From assembly GCA_963782185.1 (NCBI GenBank), contig CAWAJB010000025.1, positions 1 to 64,000 on the forward strand: DNA of 64,000 bases. The letters are read 5' to 3'. Source of the DNA: RYN-230 sp963782185. GTDB lineage: Bacteria > Actinomycetota > Actinomycetes > Streptosporangiales > Streptosporangiaceae. Below are positions 24,786-33,992 of the stretch, in pieces. Both the position numbers and the translations under genes were made by a program. The notes below the pieces were generated by a model. That model ran no database searches and was not told the DNA's origin. It was given only the letters and a program-made list of their open reading frames with translations. Position 1 is the stretch's first letter, and each line of letters starts with the position of its first letter.

Positions 24786-25093
24786 CCACGGGCCGGGACG
24801 TCGATCCGCTCGGCACCATCCCGCTCTTCGACGTCAACAGCCTATTGACGTCTCCTGCCGTCCCGGACGGCACCTTGGCCGGACTCGCCGCGATCGAGGG
24901 CCTGCGCCGGGACCTGGACCAGCGTGAACACGACCTCATCACCGAAGCCCGCACCGCCGGCGCGACCTGGCAGCAGATCGCCACCAGCCTCGGCTTCAAA
25001 GACCGGCAAGCCGCACAGCAGCGTCAGCGCGCGCTCGCCCGGATCCTGGCCGCTGAACCACGCCCGTCACAGACGCGTACGCCACGGAACTGA
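24770..25093 (+). CDS. Small HTH (sigma-like) protein of the transposon
   Basis: 107 residues. The second half is a helix-turn-helix: LITEARTAGATWQQIATSLGFKDRQAAQQRQRAL, reminiscent of sigma-70 region 4-like or excisionase-type HTH. The first half has no known pattern. The ATG overlaps the stop of the tnpC-like gene and is buried in the hairpin 24737-24785; a smaller inverted repeat GACGTCAA/TTGACGTC (24830-24837, 24845-24852) lies in its coding sequence. Because both carry GTCAAC/GTTGAC-like arms, self-regulation is a reasonable guess. Confidence 0.6.
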   Translation: MTGVIATGRDVDPLGTIPLFDVNSLLTSPAVPDGTLAGLAAIEGLRRDLDQREHDLITEARTAGATWQQIATSLGFKDRQAAQQRQRALARILAAEPRPSQTRTPRN

Positions 25094-26183
25094 CCTGCAC
25101 AAACATCATCTTTGATCTTGAAAACCCCGGATAACTAGCGACTACTGGAAGCCGGTGTTTTATGTACTGGAGGCAGCCGGGTTCGAGACGTGGCTGGTCA
25201 ACGCCAGGGATGTGAAGCACCTGCCTGGCCGGCCGAAGACGGACAAGCTCGATTGCATCTGGTTGTGCAAGGTCGCGGAGCGGCAGATGCTCCGCCCCAG
25301 CTTCGTGCCGCCGCCGCCGATCCGGCAGCTGCGGGATGTGTCCAGGTACCGGGCCGACCTGGTCGCTGCCCGAACGGCGGAGAAGCAGCGGGCGGAGAAG
25401 CTGCTGGAGGACGCCTGCATCAAGCTGTCGGTGGTGGCCACCGACATCTTCGGGGTCTCGGGCCGGGCGATGATGGCTGCGCTGATCGCCGGGCAGCGTG
25501 ACCCGAAGGTGCTGGCGCAGCTGGCCCGGGCCAGGATGCGGGCCAAGATCACCGCGCTGGAGGAGGCGTTCACCGGGCATTTCACTGATCACCATGCGTT
25601 CTTGCTGGGCAAGATGCTGGCGCGGGTTGACCAGATCAGCGGGGACATCGCTGACCTGGACGCGAAGATCGAGGAGCTGGTCGCCCCTTTCGCCTCAGCG
25701 GTGGCCCGGCTGGATGAGGTCCCCGGGATCGGGCCTGTGGCCGCAGCGGCGATCATCGCCGAGATTGGCGTGGACATGAGCCGGTTTCCCACCCCCGGCC
25801 ACCTCGCCTCGTGGTCGAAGTTCGCGCCGGGGGTGAAGGAGTCCGCGGGGAAGAAGAAGGGCAAAGGCTCCACCGGGCACGGCGACCCTTACCTGGCCCG
25901 TGTCCTCGGCGAGGCCGCCGTCAGTGCCGCTAAGACCGATACCTTCCTCGGCGAGCGGTACCGCCGCATCGCGCGCCGCCGGGGCAAGAAGAAAGCCATC
26001 GTCGCGGTGGGCAGGTCCATCCTCGTCATCATCTGGCACTTGCTGTCTGACCCACAGGCCCGTTTCAATGACCTCGGCCCGGGCTTTTACGACAGCCGGA
26101 TCAGCAACAGCCGCAAGATGCGCAACCACGTCGGCCAGCTCGAAGCCCTCGGTTACAAGGTCACCCTGGAACCCGCCGCCTGA

Positions 26184-26388
26184 TCTGCGGGTTCACTCCA
26201 ACCCGGCTCCGCTGCGCTCCGCCGGGTGCTGCCGCGCGCCCGGCGGAACTCCGATTTTCGGATTTGGGTCTGACATTCCGGTGATCTGGCCGTGTGGCCG
26301 GGTGCACGTCAGATTCGTAGGGGTTCTTGGTCGTGGCTGGTTGTGAGCCTATTCTGAGTGTAGTTGGTCACTCAGAATAGGAGGCGGC
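26184..26388. other. Right flank of IS110 with perfect inverted repeat 26348-26381
   Basis: No gene. At 26348-26360 and 26369-26381 a perfect 13-base inverted repeat (CCTATTCTGAGTG, 8-base loop, CACTCAGAATAGG) precedes the DUF6788 start by seven bases. It could be an operator of that gene or a transposon end. The rightmost end of the IS110 copy is not visible because these elements lack terminal inverted repeats. Confidence 0.5.
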
Positions 26389-26926
26389 GTGCCGGAGGGT
26401 GCTGATGAGCTGGCGGGACTCGAGCGCCGGCGCGAGAAGCTGTACCGGGAGCTGGGCCAGGTCGGGGATTTCCGGCGGGGGTCGCTGAACGAGGTGCGCC
26501 GTAAGTGCGGCAAGCCAGGCTGCGCGTGCGCCGCCCATGATCATCCCGGTGATCGAACAACTGCCGGCCCTGGCCGCTGGAGACCGCGTCCGTTTCGTTG
26601 TCGGTGACATAGCTGGGGCAGGTCACCTGGGCGATGACCGCTGCGTTGGTCACGGGCCGCAGTGGAACCTGACGCGGAAAGTGGAAGGGCGGACGCGGGC
26701 GGTGCACCTGAAGCCGGGGCCGGAGCTGGAGAAGGCCCGGCGGGAGGTCACGGAGTACGAGCGGTTCCGGGGCCTGGTCGGGCAGGTCACGGAGGTGAAC
26801 GAGGCTATCTGCCAGGCCCGCCCGGCGGTGCCGGGCGAGGCCGGCGACATCCAGGGCCAGCTGACCCTCACCAGCGACGCGGCCAGCAGCCCCAACACCG
26901 CCGGTCTCGACGGATGGGGCGGCTGA
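26389..26926 (+). pseudogene. DUF6788-type gene interrupted by a 100-bp insertion
   Basis: The first part (GTG 26389) encodes LERRREKLYRELGQVGDFRR, then GSLNEVRRKCGKPGCACA and AHDHPG. The natural continuation, HGPQWNLTRKVEGRTRAVHL and PGPELEKARREV, starts at 26651. Between them, 26551-26650 is a foreign 100-bp piece flanked by GGT on both sides, which shifts the frame. DUF6788 proteins are found next to transposases and are thought to bind zinc through CGKPxCxC; function unknown. As it stands the product would be truncated. Confidence 0.65.
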
Positions 26927-26999
26927 CCACAACGGCGCACCAACTGGCTACCGGGCGGGCTGCGGGCCGGTTCACCGTTCCGGATGCTGGGCGGTCGGC

Positions 27000-28015
27000 T
27001 CAGTTCCGGCGGAGGGTGTCCAGCGAGCGGCCGATTTCTTCCTGTACCTGGTCGAGTTCGGCGCGGAAGGCAGGGTCGACCTGCGCGGTGCCGGTGAACC
27101 ACAGGCCGATGGCGACCTCGCGGGCAGCGATGAAGTCATCGAGGTGTTCGAGGTGGCCGGGCGGCAGCGGCCGGTGCCGGGTGTAGCCCTCGGTCAGCGC
27201 TGACCGGAAGTCCTCGTAGTCGTTTCGGTACCGCAGTTCCCACAGCGCGACGGCGATGCGTAGAGCCAGTAACCGAATCCGCAGTCGTCGAAATCGATGA
27301 CCCGGACCTCGCCGCGCCAGAACAGCGCGTTATCGAGATGCAGATCGGCGTGGATAAGGCCGAAATTGCCGGCGCCCTCGCCCAGCTGCGTCATGACGTC
27401 CCTCATGCCGGAGGCCACCTGGTCAAACCTGCGCCGCAGGTCACCGGGAAGCAGGTCCCACACATCCGCCGCGTGAGTCCCCCCGTAGATCATGGTGTCG
27501 CCGAAGAACGTCTCCCAGTCCCACCGGATCCGCGCGAAACCGGGCGGGGCGCGCCACTGGGCAGCGTGATTGTGCAGCCGCGCCATGACGCTCCCCAGCC
27601 GCCGCAGGTGCACCGGCTTAGGCGCGGCACTGTGGATACGGCCATCCATCCAGCGCAGCACCGAGCACACCCGCGGCTCCGGCACGCCCGGGGAGGAAGC
27701 CACCGTCGTCAGCTTCCCATCGACCGTGAGCAACGGCGCAGGGACGAGCAGGTCAGTTCCGGCTCGCAGCGCCGTCAGCCAGGCCAGTTCCGAGCCGATC
27801 ACGGCTGCGGAGTTGACATTGCGCCCATGACGTGCCGGGCGGTGCACGCGGAGCAGGAACCGATCACGGCCACCAGCTGCTGCCGCATCGACCCGGAACG
27901 TGGTGTTCTCCTCATCGGCGATAAACCGCAACTGCGGATCTGCCGGGGGATACGCGTCCAGCGCCCGCGCGGCCAGCCGCCGCAGGCCGGCCACCCGCTG
28001 GCGCCTGGAGACCAT
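27000..28015 (-). pseudogene. Phosphotransferase (APH/HSK-II fold) with frameshift
   Basis: The main frame gives LIHADLHLDNALF and VRVIDFDDCGFGYWLY, the catalytic and metal loops of the aminoglycoside/homoserine kinase-II fold. After GYWLY the frame is lost around 27257-27260; a one-base shift gives IAVALWELRYRNDYEDF and TEGYTRHRPLPPGHLEHL down to a TGA at 27000-27002, exactly what should follow. So one base is missing. Start ATG 28015 is preferred (MVSRRQRVAGL). The family phosphorylates small alcohols or sugars; substrate unknown. If the missing base is a sequencing error the gene is intact. Confidence 0.75.
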
Positions 28016-28210
28016 GCCGCCACCGTCCCACGTCGGCACAGCGTCCGGCAACGACCTCTACACCCCCGGGCTCGTCCACTCATCCACTTGTGCCGTGGGA
28101 TTCCGGCAAGCATGTTCTGGATGGCTGAGACCACCGTGCCGTGCTGCCCGGCCGGCAACTGCTCTCGCGCTGCCGTCGCCCCCGGTTTACACTCGGGCGA
28201 GGGTGATGGC

Positions 28211-28453
28211 ATGGATGACGCTGCTGAGCAGTTCCTCGATCTGATCCACAGGCTCGAGGAGGTCAGGAACGGCATGACGCCTGAGCGAGCTCACGCCGAA
28301 TTCGACGAGATTACCCTGCAGGTCTTCTGGAAGAAGTGGCCCGGCCTGTCCGCGTGGGCAGGATCCCTGTGGAGGATGCTGTCGGAGGAGCTTGCCGGGC
28401 CGGCCTCCCCTTACCGCGACGCGGAACTGGACGAGGTGGGCGGCAGTGAATAG
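28211..28453 (+). CDS. Small hypothetical acidic protein
   Basis: 80 residues from ATG 28211 (MDDAAEQFLDLIHRLEEV...), with GAGGG upstream. It is predicted helical and acidic, has WKKWPGLSAWAGSLWRM in the middle and no known motif. It lies 27 bases ahead of the CBS gene in the same direction. I do not recognise a family. Confidence 0.5.
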   Translation: MDDAAEQFLDLIHRLEEVRNGMTPERAHAEFDEITLQVFWKKWPGLSAWAGSLWRMLSEELAGPASPYRDAELDEVGGSE

Positions 28454-28480
28454 GGGACCGGACCGCCTGGTTCGCAGGCC

Positions 28481-28867
28481 ATGATGGTGCTCCGGGATCT
28501 CATGAACACGCGCGTCGTCGCGGCAAGGCCAGGCACGTCGGTAGCCATGGCCGCTGCGGCCATGGTGGAGGCGAACGTAGGCTCGGCAGTCGTCATGCAG
28601 GGAAAATTCCTCGCGGGCATCCTGACCGAGCGCGATGTCTTGCGGGCCGCAGCGTCGGGAGAGGACCTCTCGGCGTCGTTGGTGTCCGAATGGATGACAC
28701 CTGATCCTCAGTCAGCCCACCCGGGCACGACCATCGACGAAGCCACCCAGATCATGCTCCTGAACGGGTTCCGGCACCTCCCGGTAGTGGAAGGCCGTGA
28801 GGTCTGCGGCGTGGTAAGCCTTCGCGACCTGTTCGCGTCGAGAATCCGCCGCCCGCTTGCGGGCTGA
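28481..28867 (+). CDS. CBS-pair protein
   Basis: 128 residues forming two CBS motifs: MVLRDLMNTRVVAARPGTSV ... GILTERDVLRAA and SEWMTPDPQSAHPGTTIDEA ... GVVSLRDLFASR. Stand-alone CBS pairs bind adenine nucleotides such as AMP, ATP or SAM and change the activity of partner proteins. No partner can be named. Start at ATG 28481 or 28484. Confidence 0.88.
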   Translation: MMVLRDLMNTRVVAARPGTSVAMAAAAMVEANVGSAVVMQGKFLAGILTERDVLRAAASGEDLSASLVSEWMTPDPQSAHPGTTIDEATQIMLLNGFRHLPVVEGREVCGVVSLRDLFASRIRRPLAG

Positions 28868-29392
28868 GCCGTCGCGCGAAGGCGTTAGCAGGGCCAGGCC
28901 GGGCAATCCCGATCTTGTCGCCCGTGACTTCAGCGCGGCCGCTCCCGGCACAGGAATAGCCCAGACCGGTGTCGTGCTGTCGCGGAGGCTGGCTTGTTGC
29001 CAAAGCGAGGTCGCAAGGCACCACATATCGGTCTTTACGGCGCTGTCTGCCCGTGACCTTGGGGCAGGCAACCGCTTAAGGACAAACAGCGCCTCCTTCT
29101 GGCTTCTGGCTGCTGGCTGCTGGCTTCTGGCTGCTGGCTCCTGATCGCAGCCCACGGCGGCGGCAGTGACCTGGGCATGGTCGAGCGGCTGACATCGGCG
29201 GTTCAGAGCCTGTTCCCGCTGGTCGTCGCGCTCGCCTTGCGGCAGACCGCATGGGACGCAGGCCACCAGGGACCTCGTGGCCAGGAGCGTTCCAGGCACT
29301 GGCAAGCACTACGCCGATAGGCCCGCCCTGTGTCATCGCCTGCGGCGGGGTGCAGGCGCCGCCCCGGCCAGCCGGGGTGCAACAATCGGCGC
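28868..29392. other. Gene-free stretch with heptamer repeat
   Basis: 525 bases with no supported gene. The only structure is a tandem array of seven 7-base units at 29096-29143 (next entry). Confidence 0.5.
29096..29143. repeat. Tandem heptamer array CT(T/G)CTGG x7
   Basis: Units CTTCTGG, CTTCTGG, CTGCTGG, CTGCTGG, CTTCTGG, CTGCTGG, CTCCTG in direct order. No gene crosses it. A length-variable locus is likely. Confidence 0.85.
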
Positions 29393-29878
29393 ATGCCGGA
29401 ACGACTTGAGGTGCAGCGGGCGGTGGCCGCTTCAGCGGGCGAGATCTTCGCTGTGCTCAGCGATCCCCGGGGGCACGTTGCCATAGACAGCTCTGGCATG
29501 TTGATGGATGCCAGCGGGGACGTTGTCGCCAAGGCGGGAGACACCTTCGTGGTGCACATGGACCGGGAAGCACTCAACGACTACCCCCTCGGTCTCTACG
29601 ACGTGACCGTCGAGATCGTCACGTTCGAACCGGACCAGGAAATTGCCTGGACCGTCCACGGTCAGCTGGACCTCGGCCACGTGTATGGCTACCGACTGGA
29701 GCCACTCGAGGAGGGCACGCTCGTGACGTCCTACTACGACTGGTCGGCAGCCGGCCAGGACTGGAAGGACGCCGCCATCTTCCCGGTGATCCCGGAGAGC
29801 GCACTGCGGGCCACGCTCGGGATCCTGGCCCGCACTGTCGCGCCTGGCAAGCCCCGCCCCGCGCCCTCAAACAGGTGA
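29393..29878 (+). CDS. SRPBCC (START-like) family protein
   Basis: 161 residues from ATG 29393. The START-like fold is shown by VQRAVAASAGEIFAVLSDPR, the middle strands YDVTVEIVTFEPDQEIAW and the end SYYDWSAAGQDWKDAAIFPV with a final helix (LRATLGILARTV). Such proteins bind hydrophobic ligands or act as small cyclases. No operon partner. Confidence 0.75.
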   Translation: MPERLEVQRAVAASAGEIFAVLSDPRGHVAIDSSGMLMDASGDVVAKAGDTFVVHMDREALNDYPLGLYDVTVEIVTFEPDQEIAWTVHGQLDLGHVYGYRLEPLEEGTLVTSYYDWSAAGQDWKDAAIFPVIPESALRATLGILARTVAPGKPRPAPSNR

Positions 29879-30229
29879 CCGGCCGCAGCCGCCAGCCCCA
29901 GCTCGAACCAGGTGATCCAGCAGGTGTCGGCATTCCCGCTGCGTCCCCAGGTGCTGGCCAGCCGGTCCACGATCAGGCCCATGACGACATCCCGCACGCC
30001 CGCGCCACGTTAGATGCCTGAGGCTCCCGAAAGCACAAATGTCGCCTGCGCGGTGCGGCCCGCGGGGTGATAAGGGCCTGTGCGCCGGTACATCGTTATG
30101 GACATTGGATGCCCGTGATGCCTCGAGCGAGCGGCGCAGTGATCATCCCTACTGGGTGATGTGGGCGCCGCCACAGCCGCGCAGGATGCGGACATACGGG
30201 TTCACCAGGAGCGGTGGGAGGGGTTCTAA
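29879..30229 (-). pseudogene. Possible C-terminal scrap of RsbW-like ATPase in otherwise empty stretch
   Basis: On the minus strand about 30 codons (29890-30000) read GLIVDRLASTWGRSGNADTC and WITWFEL, like the end of a HATPase/anti-sigma kinase domain. There is no start or catalytic N-box. The remaining part has no gene; the promoter of the sulfatase should lie at the right end. Confidence 0.3.
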
Positions 30230-32581
30230 GTGCCAGTTGTTGAGTATGGGCCGGGTGCTGCATTTCCGGGCGTGATTGGGCGGACGACGGATGAGTCCTC
30301 ACCGGCGTGGCCGGCACCCGTCCGGGCGCGCGCGGGCGCGCCCAACGTGCTGTTCATCGTGCTGGATGACACCGGGTTCGGGCAGCTGGGCTGTTACGGC
30401 AGTCCGGTCGCGACACCCAGCTTTGATGCGCTCGCGGCGGACGGCCTGCGGTATAACAACATGCACACGACGGCGTTGTGCTCGCCGAGCCGGTCGTGCA
30501 TTCTGACGGGCCGCAACCACCACAGCAACGGGATGGCCGCCATCACGGAACTGTCGAGCGGTTACCCGGGGTACAACGGGGTTGTCCCGTTCGAGAATGG
30601 CTTCCTGTCCGAGATGCTGGTCGAGCAGGGCTACAGCACGTTCCTGGTCGGCAAGTACCACCTGACCCCGAGCAACCAGGAGACGGCCGCCGGGCCCTAT
30701 GACCGGTGGCCGCTCGGACGCGGCTTCGAGCGTTTCTATGGCTTCCTCGGTGGTGACACCAGCCAGTGGTATCCGGATCTGGTGTATGACAACCACCAGG
30801 TGGAGCCGCCGCGCACGCCCGAGGAGGGCTACCACCTCAGTGAGGACCTAGTTGACAAGGCGATGCAGTTCATCGCCGATGCTAAGCAGGTCGACCCCGC
30901 CAAGCCGTTCTACCTGCACCTGTGTTTCGGTGCCACCCACGCCCCGCATCATGTGCCGAAGGAATGGGCCGACCGCTACGCGGGCGCGTTCGACGATGGC
31001 TGGGATGCCTACCGGGAGAAGGTGTTCGCGCGGCAGAAGGAACTCGGCATCGTCCCCGCGGACGCGCAGCTGTCCCGGCATGATCCGGACGTGCCCGACT
31101 GGGCGTCACTGCCCCCGGCGGCACGCCGGCTGTTCGCCCGGATGATGGAGGTCTTCGCTGGCTTCCTGTCCCACACCGATCACCAGGTCGGGCGGCTGAT
31201 CGAATTCCTGCGCCAGCTCGGGCAGCTGGACAACACGCTGGTCATGGTCGTCTCCGACAACGGCGCCAGCGCCGAGGGCGGCCCCACCGGGACCACCAAC
31301 GAGGCACAGTTCTTCAATAACGCCCAGGAACCACTGGAAGAAAGCCTCAAGCTGATCGATGAGATCGGCGGCCCCAAGCACTTCAACCACTACCCGTGGG
31401 GCTGGACGTGGGCCGGGAACACGCCGTTCCGCCGGTGGAAGCGCGAAACCTACCGGGGCGGGGCCAGCGACCCGTTCATCGTGTCCTGGCCGGCGCGCAT
31501 CACGGACCGGGGCCAGATCCGCACCCAGTACGCGCACATCATCGACATGGTGCCCACGGTCCTGGACCTGCTGGGCATCGCGCCGCCCCCGGCGATCCGC
31601 GGCGTCACCCAGTCACCGCTGCACGGAGTCAGCTTCGCTCGCACGCTGGACGACGCCGCCGCCGAGAGCAGCCGCCACACGCAGTACTTCGAGATGCTGG
31701 GCCACCGCGCGATCTACCATGACGGCTGGCGGGCTGTCTGCCCCTGGCCCGGCCCGTCGTTCAAGGAGGCGGGCATGGGCTTCGGGCAGCCGATCTCCTC
31801 AGAGAAACTGTCGGAGCTGGACGCCACCGGCTGGGAGCTCTACCACGTGGCCGAGGATTTCGCCGAGAACCATGACGTGGCCGCCGAGCACCGCGACCGG
31901 CTGATCGCGATGATCGGCACCTGGTACGTGGAGGCCGGCAAGTACGGCGTGATGCCGGTCGACGGCAGTGGCCTGGCCCGCATGATCGCCGAGAAACCGC
32001 TTGTAGCACCTCCCCGCGACAGCTGCACCTACCGGCCCGGCACCCAGTCGATCCCGTACTTCGCCGCGCCCCGGGTGCTGAACCGCCCGCACAGCATCAC
32101 CGCCGACGTCGAGATCCCCGCGGGAGGGGCCGAAGGGGTGCTAATAAGCCAGGGCACCGCCGCCGGCGGATACTCGCTGTTCGTCAAGGACGGCAGGCTC
32201 CGCTACGTCCACAACTATGTCGGCCGGGCCGTCTACGGCGTGGAATCCGGCCAGGACCTCGAGCCCGGCAAGCACGAGCTCCGGTTCGAGTTCGAACCGA
32301 CCGGGGAGCCCGACCTGGCCCACGGCAAGGGCGCGCCCGGCAGGCTGCAGCTGTACGTGGACGGCACCCTCACCGGGAACGCCGAGGCCCCGGTCACCAC
32401 CCCATTCGTGCTCAACCCGGGTGCCCTCACCTGCGGCGCCAATCCCGGCTCGGCGATCACCGACGACTACCCCAGCCCCTTCAAATTCACCGGCATCATC
32501 CACAGCGTGACGGTCAACGTCAGCGGAGAGCTGATCCACGACGCTGAAGCCGAATTGCGCATGCACATGGCCCGCCAGTAG
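30230..32581 (+). CDS. Type I arylsulfatase
   Basis: 783 residues. NVLFIVLDDTGFGQLGCYGS gives the metal Asp pair (D46, D47) and C84 in LCSPSR is the cysteine that sulfatase-maturing enzyme turns into formylglycine (C-x-P-S-R). HSNGM, GKYHLTP and VVSDNGASAEGG add the remaining conserved blocks. The last 180 residues form a beta-rich extra domain. There is no signal peptide, so the enzyme is probably cytosolic, as in related actinomycete sulfatases. GTG 30230 follows GGGAGGGG. It would release sulfate from sulfate esters for use as sulfur source. No maturase is in the window. Confidence 0.9.
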   Translation: MPVVEYGPGAAFPGVIGRTTDESSPAWPAPVRARAGAPNVLFIVLDDTGFGQLGCYGSPVATPSFDALAADGLRYNNMHTTALCSPSRSCILTGRNHHSNGMAAITELSSGYPGYNGVVPFENGFLSEMLVEQGYSTFLVGKYHLTPSNQETAAGPYDRWPLGRGFERFYGFLGGDTSQWYPDLVYDNHQVEPPRTPEEGYHLSEDLVDKAMQFIADAKQVDPAKPFYLHLCFGATHAPHHVPKEWADRYAGAFDDGWDAYREKVFARQKELGIVPADAQLSRHDPDVPDWASLPPAARRLFARMMEVFAGFLSHTDHQVGRLIEFLRQLGQLDNTLVMVVSDNGASAEGGPTGTTNEAQFFNNAQEPLEESLKLIDEIGGPKHFNHYPWGWTWAGNTPFRRWKRETYRGGASDPFIVSWPARITDRGQIRTQYAHIIDMVPTVLDLLGIAPPPAIRGVTQSPLHGVSFARTLDDAAAESSRHTQYFEMLGHRAIYHDGWRAVCPWPGPSFKEAGMGFGQPISSEKLSELDATGWELYHVAEDFAENHDVAAEHRDRLIAMIGTWYVEAGKYGVMPVDGSGLARMIAEKPLVAPPRDSCTYRPGTQSIPYFAAPRVLNRPHSITADVEIPAGGAEGVLISQGTAAGGYSLFVKDGRLRYVHNYVGRAVYGVESGQDLEPGKHELRFEFEPTGEPDLAHGKGAPGRLQLYVDGTLTGNAEAPVTTPFVLNPGALTCGANPGSAITDDYPSPFKFTGIIHSVTVNVSGELIHDAEAELRMHMARQ

Positions 32582-32662
32582 CCCATTTGCGGCAGCCGCC
32601 GACCCCGGGGGTGAAACGGTGACGGTCGCGGATCCGGCGATCATCGCCGGGCCGGGGGTGCG

Positions 32663-33886
32663 ATGATGCGGTCGCTCGATGGCCGCCCGCAACGGCGGTT
32701 CTTCCGGCCCCGGCGCCGGCTGCGGGCCGGCCTGGTCCAGCTGCTGTGCGCGCTGGCCGGGCTCGGGCTTGGGCTGCTGCTGCCCCGGATCCACACCGAC
32801 GTCACCGTGGCCAGCACCCGGGTGACGGAAGTGCTGGTCGCGGTGGGCTTCGGGGTCCTGGGACTCGTCACCGTCATCTACTCGCTGCTGTTCGGGGTCG
32901 TGCAGTGGGCCTTCAGCAGCCTGTCGCCCCGGCTGAGCCTGTTCCGCGACGACCCGGTCCTGTGGCGGACATTCGCCTTCGCCGTCGGGGTATTCGTGTT
33001 CTCGGCCACTGCTGCCCTGGTCATCGGCGACCAGCAGAAAGTGTCGGTGATCGTGCCGGCCGCCGAGGTGGTGGCGGTGCTGGCCGCCCTCGCCCTGATC
33101 CGCAGCCTGCAGGTGAAAGCGTTCGCCTCCATTCAGCTGGCGCCCACGCTGGCGGCCCTCGCCGGGCGGGGCCGCCGCATCATTGACGACCTGTACTCCC
33201 GGCCGTGCCCGGCAGACCGGCAGCCGGGCGCCCCGCTGCCACCACAGGGCCGGGCCATCCTCTGGCCACACCGCCAGTCAACCTTGCAGCAACTCGACCT
33301 CGGCCAGCTGCTGCGCGCCGCGGGCAGCGCTGTGATCGTGCTCCGGGCCGGGATCGGCGATACGCTCCAGCAGGGCACCCCGGTCGCCAACCTGCACGGC
33401 GCCGAGGTGGCCGACGCGTCGGTCCTGGCCGGGCTGGTGACCGGGCCAGAACGCACCTTCCACCAGGATCCGCTGTTCGCGTTCCGCCTGCTGGCTGACA
33501 TCGCCCTGCGGGCACTGTCGTCGGCGGTCAACGACCCGGCAACCGCCGTCCAGGTGCTGGACACTACCGAAAACCTCCTCCAGGCCCTGGTAACACGTGA
33601 CCTGGACGTCGCCGACGTGGCCGATAACACCGGGACCGTCCGGGTCGTGCTGGCCCTACCGTCCTGGGAGGACTACCTGCGCACCGGCCTGGACGACCTC
33701 ATCGAATCCGCATCCCGGTCTCCCATGGTCCTGCTGCGCGTACGAACAATGCTCACCACCCTGCTCAACACCGCACCACCGGCACGGCAGCACCCGATCG
33801 CCCGGCGGTTCCAGCGCGCCGAAGAACTCGGCGCCGCCAACTTCCCCGCGATCTGGCATGACGCGGCGGCCGGGGAAGCCGGATAA
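32663..33886 (+). CDS. DUF2254 membrane protein
   Basis: 407 residues. Four predicted membrane segments lie at about 22-42, 55-80, 103-125 and 132-152. The soluble rest contains the DUF2254 blocks GTPVANLHG and ALRALSSAVNDPATAVQVLD. The family is widespread, of unknown function. ATG 32663 or 32666. It lies 81 bases after the sulfatase in the same direction, possibly in one transcript. Confidence 0.85.
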   Translation: MMRSLDGRPQRRFFRPRRRLRAGLVQLLCALAGLGLGLLLPRIHTDVTVASTRVTEVLVAVGFGVLGLVTVIYSLLFGVVQWAFSSLSPRLSLFRDDPVLWRTFAFAVGVFVFSATAALVIGDQQKVSVIVPAAEVVAVLAALALIRSLQVKAFASIQLAPTLAALAGRGRRIIDDLYSRPCPADRQPGAPLPPQGRAILWPHRQSTLQQLDLGQLLRAAGSAVIVLRAGIGDTLQQGTPVANLHGAEVADASVLAGLVTGPERTFHQDPLFAFRLLADIALRALSSAVNDPATAVQVLDTTENLLQALVTRDLDVADVADNTGTVRVVLALPSWEDYLRTGLDDLIESASRSPMVLLRVRTMLTTLLNTAPPARQHPIARRFQRAEELGAANFPAIWHDAAAGEAG

Positions 33887-33992
33887 AAAGCGGGGACGCG
33901 CCAAGCATGTCCTCCCGGACCGCCGCGTAGCCTGAAGGGGCACCCGCCGGGCCGGAGGACCGGTGGCGTGAAAACCAAGGAGGCAGCGGACC

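Larger units (their letters stand above)
20800..25133. mobile_element. Tn554-like transposon (tyrosine-recombinase trio)
   Basis: A 4.33-kb element inserted in the IS110 gene. Ends: ATCCGGGGTT at 20802-20811 and its inverse at 25123-25132. The 7-bp sequence ACTAGCG occurs directly before (20793-20799) and directly after (25134-25140); only one copy exists in the reconstructed IS110 gene, so it is either the crossover core or a target duplication. Contents: two tyrosine recombinases, a DUF6262-like protein and a small HTH protein, all rightward and overlapping. No passenger resistance genes. Confidence 0.85.
20574..26183 (+). pseudogene. IS110 family transposase, split by a Tn554-like element
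   Basis: The gene is in two exact halves. 20574-20799 encodes the start (GTG 20574, GAGGAGG six bases ahead) with ALDIGKAELACC (first Asp of the RuvC-like DEDD site) and VVMEATS (Glu). 25141-26183 continues with DYWKPVFYVLEAAGFETWLV, KTDKLD (two Asp) and the C-terminal part LDEVPGIGPVAAAAI ... WSKFAPGVKESAGK holding the presumed serine. Joined at the single copy of ACTAGCG the reading frame is intact, 422 residues, normal for the family. As it stands it cannot be expressed whole, but precise excision would restore it. Confidence 0.85.
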
